From contig NZ_CP118607.1 in assembly GCF_028898945.1 (NCBI RefSeq), forward strand, positions 4,326,001-4,390,000: DNA of 64,000 nt, in the 5' to 3' direction. Source of the stretch: Pseudomonas sp. PSKL.D1 (lineage in GTDB: Bacteria; Pseudomonadota; Gammaproteobacteria; Pseudomonadales; Pseudomonadaceae). Shown here piece by piece: positions 43,798 through 52,510 of the stretch. The position numbers and the translations under genes were made by a program. How positions within the stretch are numbered: the stretch's first letter is position 1; each line of letters starts with the position of its first letter. Below the pieces are notes generated by a model. That model was not told the DNA's origin and did not search any database. It saw only the letters and a list, made by a program, of their open reading frames with translations.

Positions 43798-44637
43798 ATG
43801 ACGCCGCTCATGCCCAACCTCGACCTGCATTTTGCCGAGCGCCTGCTGCGCCTGGACGGCGCCCAACTGGCCGTGCGCCAGGCCGGCAGCGGCGAAGCCG
43901 TGGTGCTGCTGCACGGCATCGGTTCGGGCGCGGCGAGCTGGCTGCAAGTGGCCACGGGCTTGAGCGAGCGTGCCCGGGTGATTGCCTGGGATGCGCCGGG
44001 GTATGGGCAGTCCACGCCACTGCCCATGGCCGCACCCCGTGCCAGCGACTATGCCGCGCGCCTGCTGCAGGCGCTGGATGCCTTGGGCGTGCAGCGCTGC
44101 ATGCTGGTGGGCCACTCCCTTGGCGCGCTCACCGCCTGCGCCTTCGCCCGGCAGCACCCGCAGCGGGTCAGCCGCCTGGTGCTGCTGAGCCCGGCACGCG
44201 GTTATGGCGCCGAGCCGGAACAAGGCCAGGCGGTGCGCGCCAAGCGCCTGCACAGCCTGGAGCAACTGGGCATCGAGCAGATGGCCCGCGAGCGCAGCGC
44301 CCATTTGCTGTCTGCCAATGCCAGTGCCGAAGCGCTGGCCTGGGTGCAGTGGAACATGGCCCGGCTGCAGCCTCACGGCTATCGCCAGGCCATCGAACTG
44401 CTGTGCGGCGATTACCTGCTGCGCTACACGCCCCTGGCCGTGGCCTGCGACGTGCACTGCGGCAGCGCCGACGGCATCACTCGCCCCGAAGACTGCCGCG
44501 CCCTGGCTGATGCACTGGGCGCCCCGTTCCACCTGATTGCCGGCGCCGGCCATGCCTGCGCCATCGAACAACCCGACACGGTGACGGGCCTGCTGGCCCG
44601 CGCCCTGGACGCCTCTTTAACAGGTAGCGCGCCATGA
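43798..44637 (+). CDS. Alpha/beta hydrolase (MhpC/enol-lactonase-like)
   Basis: 279 residues. Nucleophile Ser107 in VGHSLGA, oxyanion HGIGSG (39-44), acid Asp225 in CGSADGIT and His252 in GAGHACAIEQPD. By motif it belongs with MhpC/BphD-like C-C hydrolases and 3-oxoadipate enol-lactonases, so hydrolysis of a ring-cleavage product or lactone is a fair inference given the VOC protein of this operon. It starts 4 bp after the cupin and overlaps the IclR gene by 4 bp (ATGA). Confidence 0.88.
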   Translation: MTPLMPNLDLHFAERLLRLDGAQLAVRQAGSGEAVVLLHGIGSGAASWLQVATGLSERARVIAWDAPGYGQSTPLPMAAPRASDYAARLLQALDALGVQRCMLVGHSLGALTACAFARQHPQRVSRLVLLSPARGYGAEPEQGQAVRAKRLHSLEQLGIEQMARERSAHLLSANASAEALAWVQWNMARLQPHGYRQAIELLCGDYLLRYTPLAVACDVHCGSADGITRPEDCRALADALGAPFHLIAGAGHACAIEQPDTVTGLLARALDASLTGSAP

Positions 44638-45455
44638 ACGAAATGGACAACTTGAAGGACAACCAGGACAAGTACATTGTCCCCGGCCTGGAACGCGGCC
44701 TGCTGCTGTTGTGTGAATTCAGCCGGCAAAACCGCACCCTGACCGCCCCCGAGCTGGCCCGGCGCCTGTCGCTGCCGCGCTCGACCATCTTCCGCCTGCT
44801 GACCACCCTGGAAACCATGGGCTTCGTCACCCGCAGCGGCAACGAGTACCGCTTGGGCATGTCGGTGCTGCGCCTGGGCTTCGAATACCTGGCCTCGCTG
44901 GAACTCACCGAACTGGGCCAGCCGCTGCTGGCACGCCTGTGCGACCACCTCAACTACCCCAGTAACCTGGTGGTGCGCGACGGCCGTTCGATCGTTTACG
45001 TGGCCAAGGTTTCGCCGCCTTCGGTGTTCTCCAGCGCAGTCACTGTCGGCACCCGCCTGCCGGCCCACGCCACCGTGCTGGGGCGCATCCTGCTGGCCGA
45101 CCTGAGCCTGGCCGAACTGCGCGAGCTGTACCCGGAAGAGCATTTGGAACAGTACTCGCCGTGCACGCCGAAAACCGTGCTGGAACTGTTCAACCTGGTG
45201 CAGGCCGACCGCCTGCGCGGTTTTGTGAGCGGCGAAGGCTTCTTCGAATCGACCATCTCCACCGTGGCCGCACCGGTGCGCGATGCCAGCGGCCAGGTGG
45301 TGGCAGCGCTGGGTCTGACCATCCCCACCGTGCAGATCGGCCACGTTAATTTCGACAACCTGCTCGGCCAGGTACGCGGCAGCGCCGATGAGCTGTCGCG
45401 CCTGCTCAACTACCGGCCCGGCAGCGGCCACGTCACCGCACTGATGAGGGACTGA
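44634..45455 (+). CDS. IclR-family transcriptional regulator
   Basis: 273 residues. Winged helix (about 17-75: VPGLERGLLLLCEFSRQNRT, then LPRSTIFRLLTTLETMGFVT) followed by the IclR effector domain (SAVTVGTRLPAHATVLGRIL and AAPVRDASGQVVAALGLTIP). Probably senses a pathway substrate or intermediate. It is encoded in mid-operon, so it is co-transcribed with its presumed targets and likely autoregulated. The palindrome at 39631-39648 is a candidate site. It overlaps the hydrolase by 4 bp and ends 1 bp before the next SDR. Confidence 0.93.
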   Translation: MNEMDNLKDNQDKYIVPGLERGLLLLCEFSRQNRTLTAPELARRLSLPRSTIFRLLTTLETMGFVTRSGNEYRLGMSVLRLGFEYLASLELTELGQPLLARLCDHLNYPSNLVVRDGRSIVYVAKVSPPSVFSSAVTVGTRLPAHATVLGRILLADLSLAELRELYPEEHLEQYSPCTPKTVLELFNLVQADRLRGFVSGEGFFESTISTVAAPVRDASGQVVAALGLTIPTVQIGHVNFDNLLGQVRGSADELSRLLNYRPGSGHVTALMRD

Positions 45456-45456
45456 A

Positions 45457-46254
45457 ATGAACCCCTATCAACTTCAAGGCAGCACGGTGATCGTCACCGG
45501 CGGCTCGTCCGGCATCGGCTACGCCTGTGTCGAACTGCTGCTCGAAGCGGGCGCCCGCGTAGCGTTTTGCGGGCGCAACGAAGACCGCCTGCGCAGCGCC
45601 GAAGCGAGCCTGCGTGAACGCTTCCCCGAAGCGCAGTTGCTGGCACAGGTGTGTGATGTGCTGAACGCCGCCTCGGTGCAGGCCTTTGCCGCCGCCAGCC
45701 TGGCCGCGCTGGGCCCGGCACAGGTGCTGGTGAATAACGCCGGCCAAGGCCGCGTATCGACGTTCGCCGACACCACCGACGACGCCTGGAACGAAGAACT
45801 GCAGCTGAAGTTCTTCTCGGTGATCCACCCGGTGCGCGCCTTCATGGCGCAACTGCAAAGCCAGGCCAACGCGTCGATCGTTTGCGTCAACTCGCTGCTG
45901 GCCAGCCAGCCCGAGCCGCACATGGTCGCCACCTCCGCCGCCCGTGCCGGGCTGAAAAACCTGGTGCGCTCGATGGCCTTTGAATTCGCCGAACACGGCA
46001 TCCGGGTCAACGGCATCCTCATTGGCCTGGTGGAGTCCGGCCAATGGCGCCGCCGCTTCGAGGCCCGTGAAGAACGCGAGCTGGACTGGTCGCAATGGAC
46101 CGCGCAGCTCGCCCAACGCAAGCACATTCCCCTGGGCCGCCTTGGCCTGCCGAAAGAAGCGGCGCAGGCCATCCTGTTCCTCGCCTCGCCCCTGTCGGCC
46201 TACACCACTGGCAGTCATATCGATGTATCCGGAGGCCTGTCCCGCCATGCGTAA
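45457..46254 (+). CDS. Atypical short-chain dehydrogenase lacking catalytic Tyr and Lys
   Basis: 265 residues. The nucleotide-binding motif TGGSSGIG (14-21), NNAG (93-96) and Ser146 are present, but the active site reads T159-S-A-A-R163 where classical SDRs have Y-x-x-x-K. Subfamilies with this substitution are known (some annotated 3-oxoacyl reductase-like), without a clear mechanism. It could be a binding or regulatory partner, or catalyse a non-redox step. It overlaps the ThDP enzyme by 8 bp. Confidence 0.87.
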   Translation: MNPYQLQGSTVIVTGGSSGIGYACVELLLEAGARVAFCGRNEDRLRSAEASLRERFPEAQLLAQVCDVLNAASVQAFAAASLAALGPAQVLVNNAGQGRVSTFADTTDDAWNEELQLKFFSVIHPVRAFMAQLQSQANASIVCVNSLLASQPEPHMVATSAARAGLKNLVRSMAFEFAEHGIRVNGILIGLVESGQWRRRFEAREERELDWSQWTAQLAQRKHIPLGRLGLPKEAAQAILFLASPLSAYTTGSHIDVSGGLSRHA

Positions 46255-47929
46255 CGAAAACACCGTCACCGTCGGTGCCGTCATCACCGCGTTCCTCGAA
46301 CAATGCGACGTAAAAGCCGCCTTCGGGGTGATCTCGATCCACAACATGCCGATCCTCGATGCCTTTGCCGTGCGCGGCAACATCCGCTTCGTGATGGCCC
46401 GCGGTGAGGCCGGGGCCACCAACATGGCCGATGCCTACGCCCGCAGCAGCGGTGGCCTGGGCGTGTGCCTGACCTCCACCGGCACCGCCGCCGGCAACGC
46501 TGCCGGGGCCATGGTCGAAGCGCTTACCGCCGGCACCCCGCTGCTGCACATCACCGGGCAGATCGAAACGCCGTACCTGGACCAGGAACTGGCCTACATC
46601 CACGAAGCCCGCGACCAGCTGACCATGCTCAAGGCGGTGTCCAAGGCGGCGTTCCGCGTGCGCAGCGTGGAGACCGCACTCAGCACCCTGAAGCTGGCCG
46701 TGCAAACCGCCATGACCGCCCCCACCGGGCCGGTGAGCGTGGAAATCCCGATCGACATCCAGTCGGCGTTCATCCCCATGCCCACCGACCTGTCGCCGCT
46801 GCCCATCCCGGTGGCCGCGCCCGCCGCCGAAGCGCTGGACCTGGTGGCCGAGCGCCTGGCCAGCGCCCGTCGCCCGCTGCTGTGGCTGGGCGGCGGCGCC
46901 CGCCACGCCGGTGCGCAGGTCAAGCGCCTGCTGGCAATGGGCGTGGGGGTGATCACCTCTACCCAAGGCCGTGGCGTGGTCAACGAAGACGACGAGCGCT
47001 GCCTGGGCGCGTTCTCGCAAAACAAGCTGGTCGAAGGCTTCATGCAAACCTGCGACGCCCTGGTAGTGGCCGGCTCGCGCCTGCGCAGCAACGAAACCTT
47101 CAAGTACGCCCTGAAACTGCCGCGCACCACCCTGCGCATCGACGTCAACCCGGCCATCGAAGGCCGCAGCTACCCCAGCGACCTGTTTGTTTGTGGTGAC
47201 GCAGCCCTGGCCCTGGAAGGCCTGGCCGACCGCCTGCAAGGCCGCCTGAACGTCGACCCGGGCTTTATCGACGAACTCAAGGCCGTGCGCGCCGAGGCGC
47301 GCCAGCAACTGGTCGCCGACCTGGGGCCGTATTCGGCCATGGTCGAACAGTTGCAGGCCCAGACCGGGCGCAACTTCACCTGGGTGCGCGATGTGACCCT
47401 GTCCAACAGCATCTGGGGCAACCGCCTGCTCAACCTGTACCACCCGCTGGCTGGCGTGCACGCGCTGGGGGGTGGCATTGGCCAAGGTTTGGCGATGGGC
47501 ATCGGTGCGGCGGTGGCCGCGGCCGAGACCGCCCCGGGGCGCAAGGTATTCGCCCTGGCCGGTGACGGTGGCTTCATCCTCAACCTGGGCGAACTGGCGA
47601 CCCTGGTGCAGGAAAAGGCCAACGTGGTGATCCTGCTGATGAACGACCAGCGCTACGGCGTGATCCGCAATATCCAGGACGCCATCTACGGCGCCCGCCA
47701 CGCCTACGTCGAGCTGCACACGCCCGATTACAGCAAGCTCGCCGAATCCCTCGGCCTGCGCCACGGCCTGGTCAAAGACCTCAAGGACTTCGGCACCGTA
47801 CTCGGCGGCGCGCTCAACGAAAGCGGCCCGTTCCTGCTGGAAGTGGACATGCTCAGCGTAGGCGGTTTCGCCACCCGCTTTGCCGGCCCGCCCAACAGCG
47901 AAACCAAGGCGCAGAAGGCCACGGCCTGA
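46247..47929 (+). CDS. ThDP-dependent enzyme (acetolactate synthase/benzoylformate decarboxylase-like)
   Basis: 560 residues with three ThDP-family domains. The cofactor-activating Glu54 is in ARGEAGATNMADAYAR. Central NAD-like domain about 190-325. The ThDP/Mg motif runs from GDG (439-441) to NDQ (466-468). It should decarboxylate a 2-oxo acid to an aldehyde or ligate the activated aldehyde; the aldehyde dehydrogenase two genes later suggests decarboxylation. ATG 46247 lies inside the end of the SDR gene, with GGAGG 12 bases upstream. No small regulatory subunit is present, against a biosynthetic acetolactate synthase. Confidence 0.88.
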   Translation: MRNENTVTVGAVITAFLEQCDVKAAFGVISIHNMPILDAFAVRGNIRFVMARGEAGATNMADAYARSSGGLGVCLTSTGTAAGNAAGAMVEALTAGTPLLHITGQIETPYLDQELAYIHEARDQLTMLKAVSKAAFRVRSVETALSTLKLAVQTAMTAPTGPVSVEIPIDIQSAFIPMPTDLSPLPIPVAAPAAEALDLVAERLASARRPLLWLGGGARHAGAQVKRLLAMGVGVITSTQGRGVVNEDDERCLGAFSQNKLVEGFMQTCDALVVAGSRLRSNETFKYALKLPRTTLRIDVNPAIEGRSYPSDLFVCGDAALALEGLADRLQGRLNVDPGFIDELKAVRAEARQQLVADLGPYSAMVEQLQAQTGRNFTWVRDVTLSNSIWGNRLLNLYHPLAGVHALGGGIGQGLAMGIGAAVAAAETAPGRKVFALAGDGGFILNLGELATLVQEKANVVILLMNDQRYGVIRNIQDAIYGARHAYVELHTPDYSKLAESLGLRHGLVKDLKDFGTVLGGALNESGPFLLEVDMLSVGGFATRFAGPPNSETKAQKATA

Positions 47930-47939
47930 GGACTCCGCC

Positions 47940-48743
47940 ATGCTCAACATCACCATGATCGGCTGTGGCGCCATCGGCGTGGCCGTGCTCGAACTGCTGG
48001 AAAAAGACCCGCAGCTGCGCGTGGACGCGGTCATCGCCACCGCCGACTCAGTCGGCCTAGTCGAGCAGCGGCTGGCCAGCTTCGGCCAGCCGCCGCGGGT
48101 GCTCACCGCCCTGCCCGCCGACGCCCGCCCCGACCTGCTGGTCGAGTGCGCCGGCCACAAGGCCATCGAGGAACACGTGCTGCCGGCGCTTGAGCGCGGC
48201 ATCGCCTGCCTGATCGTCTCGGTCGGCGCGCTGTCCGAGCCCGGCCTGGTCGAGCGCCTGGAGGCTGCGGCGGCGCGGGGCAACACCCGCATCGAGCTGC
48301 TGCCCGGTGCCATCGGCGGCATCGATGCGTTGTCGGCCGCCAAGGTCGGCGGGCTGGACGCGGTGGACTACATCGGCCGCAAACCGGCGCGGGCGTGGAA
48401 GAACACCCCGGCCGAACAGGTGTGCGAACTGGACGCGCTGCTTGAGCCGACGGTGATCTTCCAGGGCAGCGCCCGCGAAGCGGCGCAGCTGTACCCGAAA
48501 AACGCCAACGTGGCCGCCACCCTGTCGCTGGCCGGCATCGGCCTGGACCGCACCCGGGTCACGCTGATCGCCGACCCGCTCAGCGAAGAAAACGTCCACC
48601 ACTACGAAGCCCGTGGCGCCTTTGGCGGTTTCGAGATGAGCCTGCGCGGCAAGCCGCTGCAGGCCAACCCGAAAACCTCGGCCCTGACCGTGTACAGCGT
48701 GGTGCGCGCCCTCGGCAACCACGCCCATGCCATTTCCATCTAG
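47940..48743 (+). CDS. L-aspartate dehydrogenase-like protein (NadX family)
   Basis: 267 residues, the length of the characterised P. aeruginosa enzyme encoded, from memory, at PA3505. Rossmann motif GCGAIG (8-13), GAIGGIDAL (123-131), PKNANVAATLSLAGIG (186-201) and catalytic-region His220/His221 in ENVHHYEARG. Known family reaction: NAD(P)-dependent interconversion of L-aspartate and iminoaspartate/oxaloacetate. Not linked here to nadA or nadC, so NAD synthesis is unlikely; a role in handling a nitrogenous pathway intermediate is inferred. 10 bp after the ThDP gene, with GAGGA upstream. Confidence 0.9.
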   Translation: MLNITMIGCGAIGVAVLELLEKDPQLRVDAVIATADSVGLVEQRLASFGQPPRVLTALPADARPDLLVECAGHKAIEEHVLPALERGIACLIVSVGALSEPGLVERLEAAAARGNTRIELLPGAIGGIDALSAAKVGGLDAVDYIGRKPARAWKNTPAEQVCELDALLEPTVIFQGSAREAAQLYPKNANVAATLSLAGIGLDRTRVTLIADPLSEENVHHYEARGAFGGFEMSLRGKPLQANPKTSALTVYSVVRALGNHAHAISI

Positions 48744-48753
48744 GGAGCTGCCC

Positions 48754-50244
48754 ATGACTCTGGAACAGACCTTGCCCATTTGCGTCGCCGGCACCTGGCG
48801 CCTGGGCGGCGGCGAGCGCTACGCCACCAGCTACCCCGCCACCGGCGAGCCGGTAGCCTGGCTCAACGCCGCCAGCCTGGACGACGTCGAAGCCGCCGTG
48901 CAGGGCGCGCACCAGGCCTTTTTGCACAGCGGTTGGGCCCAGCGCAAACCGCACGAGCGCGCCGCCGTGCTGTACCGCATCGCCGGGCTGATTCGCGAAC
49001 GCGCCGAGGAACTGGCGCAGCTGCAACGCCAGGACAACGGCAAGCCGATCAATGAAACCCGCGCCTTGGTGGCCAGTGCGGCGGGCACCTTCCAGTTCTT
49101 CGCCGCTGCCTGCGAAACCCTGGAAGAAACCATCACCCCGTCACGCGGCGATTTCGTCAGCATGAGCGTGTACGAGCCAATGGGCGTTGTGGCGGCCATC
49201 ACGCCGTGGAACTCGCCGATTGCCAGCGAAGCGCAAAAAGTTGCCCCGGCCCTGGCCGGCGGCAACGCGGTGGTGATCAAACCGGCAGAAATCACCCCGC
49301 TGCTGGCCCTGCAACTGGCACAGATTTGCGAGGACGCCGGGCTGCCCAAAGGGTTGATCAGCGTGCTGCCGGGCAAGGGTTCGCTGTTGGGCGATGCGCT
49401 GACCCGCCACCCGCTGGTCAAGCGCGTGTCGTTCACCGGCGGCACCCGCACCGGCAAGCACATCGCCCACATCGCCGCCGACAAGATGATGCCGGTGTCG
49501 CTGGAGCTGGGCGGCAAGTCGCCGACCATCGTGCTTGACGATGCCGACCTCGACCACGCCGTGGCCGGGGTGCTGTACGGCATCTTCAGCTCGTCGGGCG
49601 AGGCCTGCATCGCAGGGTCGCGCCTGTTCGTGGCACGCGCCCTGTACGAGCCGTTCATGGCCCGCCTGACTGCTGCCGCCGCACAACTGCGGGTGGGCGA
49701 CCCGGCCGACGAGCGCACGCAGATGGGCCCGCTGATCAGCGCCGGCCACCGCGAATCGGTGGAGCGCTACGTGGCGCTCGGCCTGGCCGAAGGTGGCCGC
49801 CTGCGCCTGGGTGGCGAGCGCCTGAGCGGCGGCGCATTCGACAAGGGCTACTTCTACCCGCCGACCATCCTCGAAGGCCTGGGCAACCACCAGCAGGTGT
49901 GCCAGGAGGAAATCTTCGGCCCGGTGCTGGTAGCCCTGCCCTTCGACAGCGAAGAAGAACTGTTGCAGCAGGCCAACGACAGCCTGTACGCCCTGGCTGC
50001 CGGCATCTGGAGCCGCGACTACAAGCGCGCCTGGGCACTGGGCCGCAAGCTCCAGGCCGGCACGGTGTGGATCAACACCTACAAGCAGTTCTCCATTTCC
50101 ACCCCGTTCGGCGGCTGGCGTGACAGCGGCCTGGGCCGCGAGAAGGGCCGGCTGGGCATCCTGCAGTACATGGAACAAAAGAGCCTCTACTGGGGCATGA
50201 ACGATCAGCCGCTGGCCTGGGCCGGCGTGGAGGCAACGCAATGA
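48754..50244 (+). CDS. NAD(P)-dependent aldehyde dehydrogenase
   Basis: 496 residues. ALDH catalytic residues intact: Asn153 (PWNSP), Lys176 (IKPAE), Glu251 (LELGGKSP) and Cys285 (GEACIAGS). By motif it is close to betaine-aldehyde and semialdehyde dehydrogenases. Probably oxidises the aldehyde made by the ThDP enzyme or a ring-fission semialdehyde. ATG 48754 is chosen (AGGGAG 7 bases upstream) rather than an in-frame ATG at 48727 inside the preceding gene. It overlaps the VOC gene by 4 bp. Confidence 0.93.
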   Translation: MTLEQTLPICVAGTWRLGGGERYATSYPATGEPVAWLNAASLDDVEAAVQGAHQAFLHSGWAQRKPHERAAVLYRIAGLIRERAEELAQLQRQDNGKPINETRALVASAAGTFQFFAAACETLEETITPSRGDFVSMSVYEPMGVVAAITPWNSPIASEAQKVAPALAGGNAVVIKPAEITPLLALQLAQICEDAGLPKGLISVLPGKGSLLGDALTRHPLVKRVSFTGGTRTGKHIAHIAADKMMPVSLELGGKSPTIVLDDADLDHAVAGVLYGIFSSSGEACIAGSRLFVARALYEPFMARLTAAAAQLRVGDPADERTQMGPLISAGHRESVERYVALGLAEGGRLRLGGERLSGGAFDKGYFYPPTILEGLGNHQQVCQEEIFGPVLVALPFDSEEELLQQANDSLYALAAGIWSRDYKRAWALGRKLQAGTVWINTYKQFSISTPFGGWRDSGLGREKGRLGILQYMEQKSLYWGMNDQPLAWAGVEATQ

Positions 50245-51209
50245 GCGTACTGGGCATCGACGAAGTCACCTACGGCGTGGAAGACCTCGCCACCTGCGCG
50301 CGCTTTTTCGCCGACTGGGGCCTGACCCAGGTCAGCGAACAGCCCGACGAGGTGATCTTCGAAACCCTCAACGGCTGCCGAGTGGTGTTGGCCTCCATCG
50401 ACAAACCCGGCCTGCCGCCGGCCATCGAGCCTGGCTCGACCGTGCGCGAGGTGGTGTGGGGTGTGGCCAGCCAGGAAGACCTTGCACTGTACAGCCAGCG
50501 CATCGCCAACGACCCGGGCTTTGTAGAGGGCAACGGCCGCATTGGCTGCACCGACCCCAACGGCCTGGCCATCCGCCTGCAGGTTACCCGCAAGCGCCCG
50601 CTGGATATCGAGTGCAGCGGCCATAACACCTGGCAGACCAAAGGCCGCATCAACAAACCGGCACCGGTGTATGACCGTGCCACGCCGATTGAAGTGGGCC
50701 ATGTGGTGTTCTTCGTCAAGGACGTGAATGCCTGCGAAGCCTTCTACCACGAGCGCTTCGGCTTCCAGGCTTCGGACCGCTACCCCAACCGCGGCGCGTT
50801 CCTGCGCACCGCCGAGGAAGGCGGCCACCACGACCTGTTCATGCTGCAGCTGCCGGCCCCGCGCGCCGGGCTTAACCACGTGGCGTTCACCGTGCGTGAC
50901 CTGCACGAAGTGTTCGGCGGCGGCATGCACATCTCCCGCTGCGGCTGGGCCACCGAGATCGGCCCGGGCCGCCACCCGGTGTCGTCGGCGTTCTTCTGGT
51001 ACTTCAAGAACCCGGCCGGTGCGCTGGTGGAGTACTACGCCGATGAAGACCAACTGACCGGCGAGTGGCAGCCACGCGAATTCGAGCCGGGCCCTACGGT
51101 ATTCGCCGAATGGGCGATTGCCGGCGGCATCGACGGCAATACCCGGCGCCAGCAGCACGTTGAAGCGCCGCAAGGCAAATTCCTCACCGACAAACCAAAG
51201 AACAATTGA
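50241..51209 (+). CDS. Two-domain VOC protein, extradiol dioxygenase type
   Basis: 322 residues in two VOC modules (about 3-120 and 150-270). The second has the extradiol metal triad in the expected places: His154 (VGHVVFF), His213 (LNHVAFT) and Glu264 (VEYYAD). The GPGRHP motif (241-246) matches the conserved catalytic-pocket GxGRH of BphC-type enzymes. Likely a type I Fe(II) ring-cleaving dioxygenase for a catechol-like product of the Rieske enzyme. The C-terminal 50 residues extend past the fold. It overlaps the ALDH stop by 4 bp. Confidence 0.87.
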   Translation: MSVLGIDEVTYGVEDLATCARFFADWGLTQVSEQPDEVIFETLNGCRVVLASIDKPGLPPAIEPGSTVREVVWGVASQEDLALYSQRIANDPGFVEGNGRIGCTDPNGLAIRLQVTRKRPLDIECSGHNTWQTKGRINKPAPVYDRATPIEVGHVVFFVKDVNACEAFYHERFGFQASDRYPNRGAFLRTAEEGGHHDLFMLQLPAPRAGLNHVAFTVRDLHEVFGGGMHISRCGWATEIGPGRHPVSSAFFWYFKNPAGALVEYYADEDQLTGEWQPREFEPGPTVFAEWAIAGGIDGNTRRQQHVEAPQGKFLTDKPKNN

Positions 51210-51219
51210 GGTGCACCCC

Positions 51220-51447
51220 ATGACCACGACCGAGGTTTACCTGCAACCGCACCAGGCGCGCAAACGCCCCAACACGCCGTTCGAAGACCTGCTGGGCGAC
51301 TCCATCGAGCGCGCCTACGGCAATGGCGTGAGCGAGCTGGGCGAACTCCTGGCCCACCTGAACCTGGCCGGCCCGCCCTGCCCGCTGACCAGCGGTGAGT
51401 GGACCGAAGACGCATTCAAAAACCTGATGGCACGGCTGGGCGAATGA
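51220..51447 (+). CDS. 75-residue protein next to the Rieske oxygenase (recombinase-like helical domain type)
   Basis: 75 residues, acidic, mostly helical: PFEDLLGDSIERAYGNGVSE then SGEWTEDAFKNLMARLGE. It resembles small proteins annotated as carrying a 'recombinase-like helix-turn-helix' domain that sit beside Rieske oxygenase genes; that is from memory and their role is unknown. Too short and too acidic to be a recombinase. TGAGGTG precedes ATG 51220, 10 bp after the VOC gene and 20 bp before the oxygenase. It may be an assembly or specificity factor for the oxygenase. Confidence 0.78.
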   Translation: MTTTEVYLQPHQARKRPNTPFEDLLGDSIERAYGNGVSELGELLAHLNLAGPPCPLTSGEWTEDAFKNLMARLGE

Positions 51448-51467
51448 CCCGCTGGAGGTAGAACAAG

Positions 51468-52502
51468 ATGAACATGCACGTAACCGTCGACCCTGTTGAA
51501 CAACACCTGGCCAATGGCCTGAAAGACCTGTGGTTCCCGGTATTGCCGTCGGAGCTGCTGGGCGAGAAGCCCGTTTCGATCCGCCGCATGGGCTACAAGA
51601 TCGCCCTGTGGCGCGACAACGATGGCAGCGTCCACGCCCTCGAAGACCACTGCCCGCACCGTGGCGCGCCGCTGTCCCAGGGGCCGGTGCTGGGTGACCG
51701 CCTGCAGTGCCCGTACCATGGCGTGGAAGTGCGCTGCGACGGCACCGTCACCAAGGTGCCAGGCAGCCCTGGCTGCAAGCTCGAAGGCAGCCGCCCGACG
51801 CGGATGTTCCACACCCGCGAGGCGGCTGGCGCGATCTTCCTGTTCAATGCCACCGACCCGCACCTTGAAACACCGCCCGAGCTGGTACTGCCCGAGCAAC
51901 TGACCTCGCCCGAGTGGAGCAGCTTCCTGTGCTACACCGAGTGGAAAGGCGATTACCGCTACGTGCTCGACAACGTCATGGACCCGATGCACGGCACCTA
52001 CCTGCACAAGATGTCCCACTCGATGAGCGAGGGCGAGGCCACCGCCAAGTTCGTCACCCGCGACACCGAGCAGGGCTTCTTCTTCGAGAAGGAAGGCCAG
52101 CGCGGGGTCAACTTCGACTGGACCGAATTCCTCGACAACGGCTGCCACTGGCTGCGCCTGGAAATCCCCTACCCGAAAACCGGCGGCCCGGGCGGCAACT
52201 TCACCATCATCGGCAGCTACACCCCCAGCAGCCGCGCCTTGTCTGCCGTGTTCCACTGGCGCGCCCGGCCGCTGACCGGCTGGCAGCGCGACACCTGGCG
52301 CTTTCTCTACAAAAACCGCCTGGAGGCGCGCCACTGGGCGGTGCTGGAGCAAGACCGGGTGTTGCTGGAGTTCATGGAGTTCGAGGCCAACCAGCGCGAA
52401 AACCTGTACCAGCACGACCTGGGCGTGGTGCGCCTGCGTCGTTACCTGAAAGGCAAGGCCAAGGAACAGCTGGCCCTGATCGAAACCAAGCAACTGGGCT
52501 GA
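51468..52502 (+). CDS. Rieske non-heme iron oxygenase, oxygenase component (VanA-like)
   Basis: 344 residues. Rieske cluster ligands Cys62, His64, Cys81, His84 (CPHRG, then CPYHG) in the N-terminal domain. Catalytic domain with the mononuclear iron site: bridging Asp172, His175, His180 in DNVMDPMHGTYLH, and Asp296 in LEQDRVLLE. Short single-component length, like vanillate demethylase or other homotrimeric alpha-only oxygenases, with no beta subunit gene. Could hydroxylate or demethylate the substrate. GGAGG upstream of the ATG. Its partner reductase follows 8 bp downstream. Confidence 0.93.
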   Translation: MNMHVTVDPVEQHLANGLKDLWFPVLPSELLGEKPVSIRRMGYKIALWRDNDGSVHALEDHCPHRGAPLSQGPVLGDRLQCPYHGVEVRCDGTVTKVPGSPGCKLEGSRPTRMFHTREAAGAIFLFNATDPHLETPPELVLPEQLTSPEWSSFLCYTEWKGDYRYVLDNVMDPMHGTYLHKMSHSMSEGEATAKFVTRDTEQGFFFEKEGQRGVNFDWTEFLDNGCHWLRLEIPYPKTGGPGGNFTIIGSYTPSSRALSAVFHWRARPLTGWQRDTWRFLYKNRLEARHWAVLEQDRVLLEFMEFEANQRENLYQHDLGVVRLRRYLKGKAKEQLALIETKQLG

Positions 52503-52510
52503 GGTGACCG

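Noticed and set aside
46247..47929. ThDP enzyme as biosynthetic acetolactate synthase (ilvB/ilvI)
   Set aside because: No ilvN/ilvH small-subunit gene follows and the gene lies inside a catabolic operon.
46019..48343. Long open frame on the - strand (774 codons) opposite the ThDP and AspDH-like genes
   Set aside because: Its translation is low-complexity Gly/Ala/His/Gln-rich, a normal shadow of GC-rich coding sequence; the + strand has clear families.
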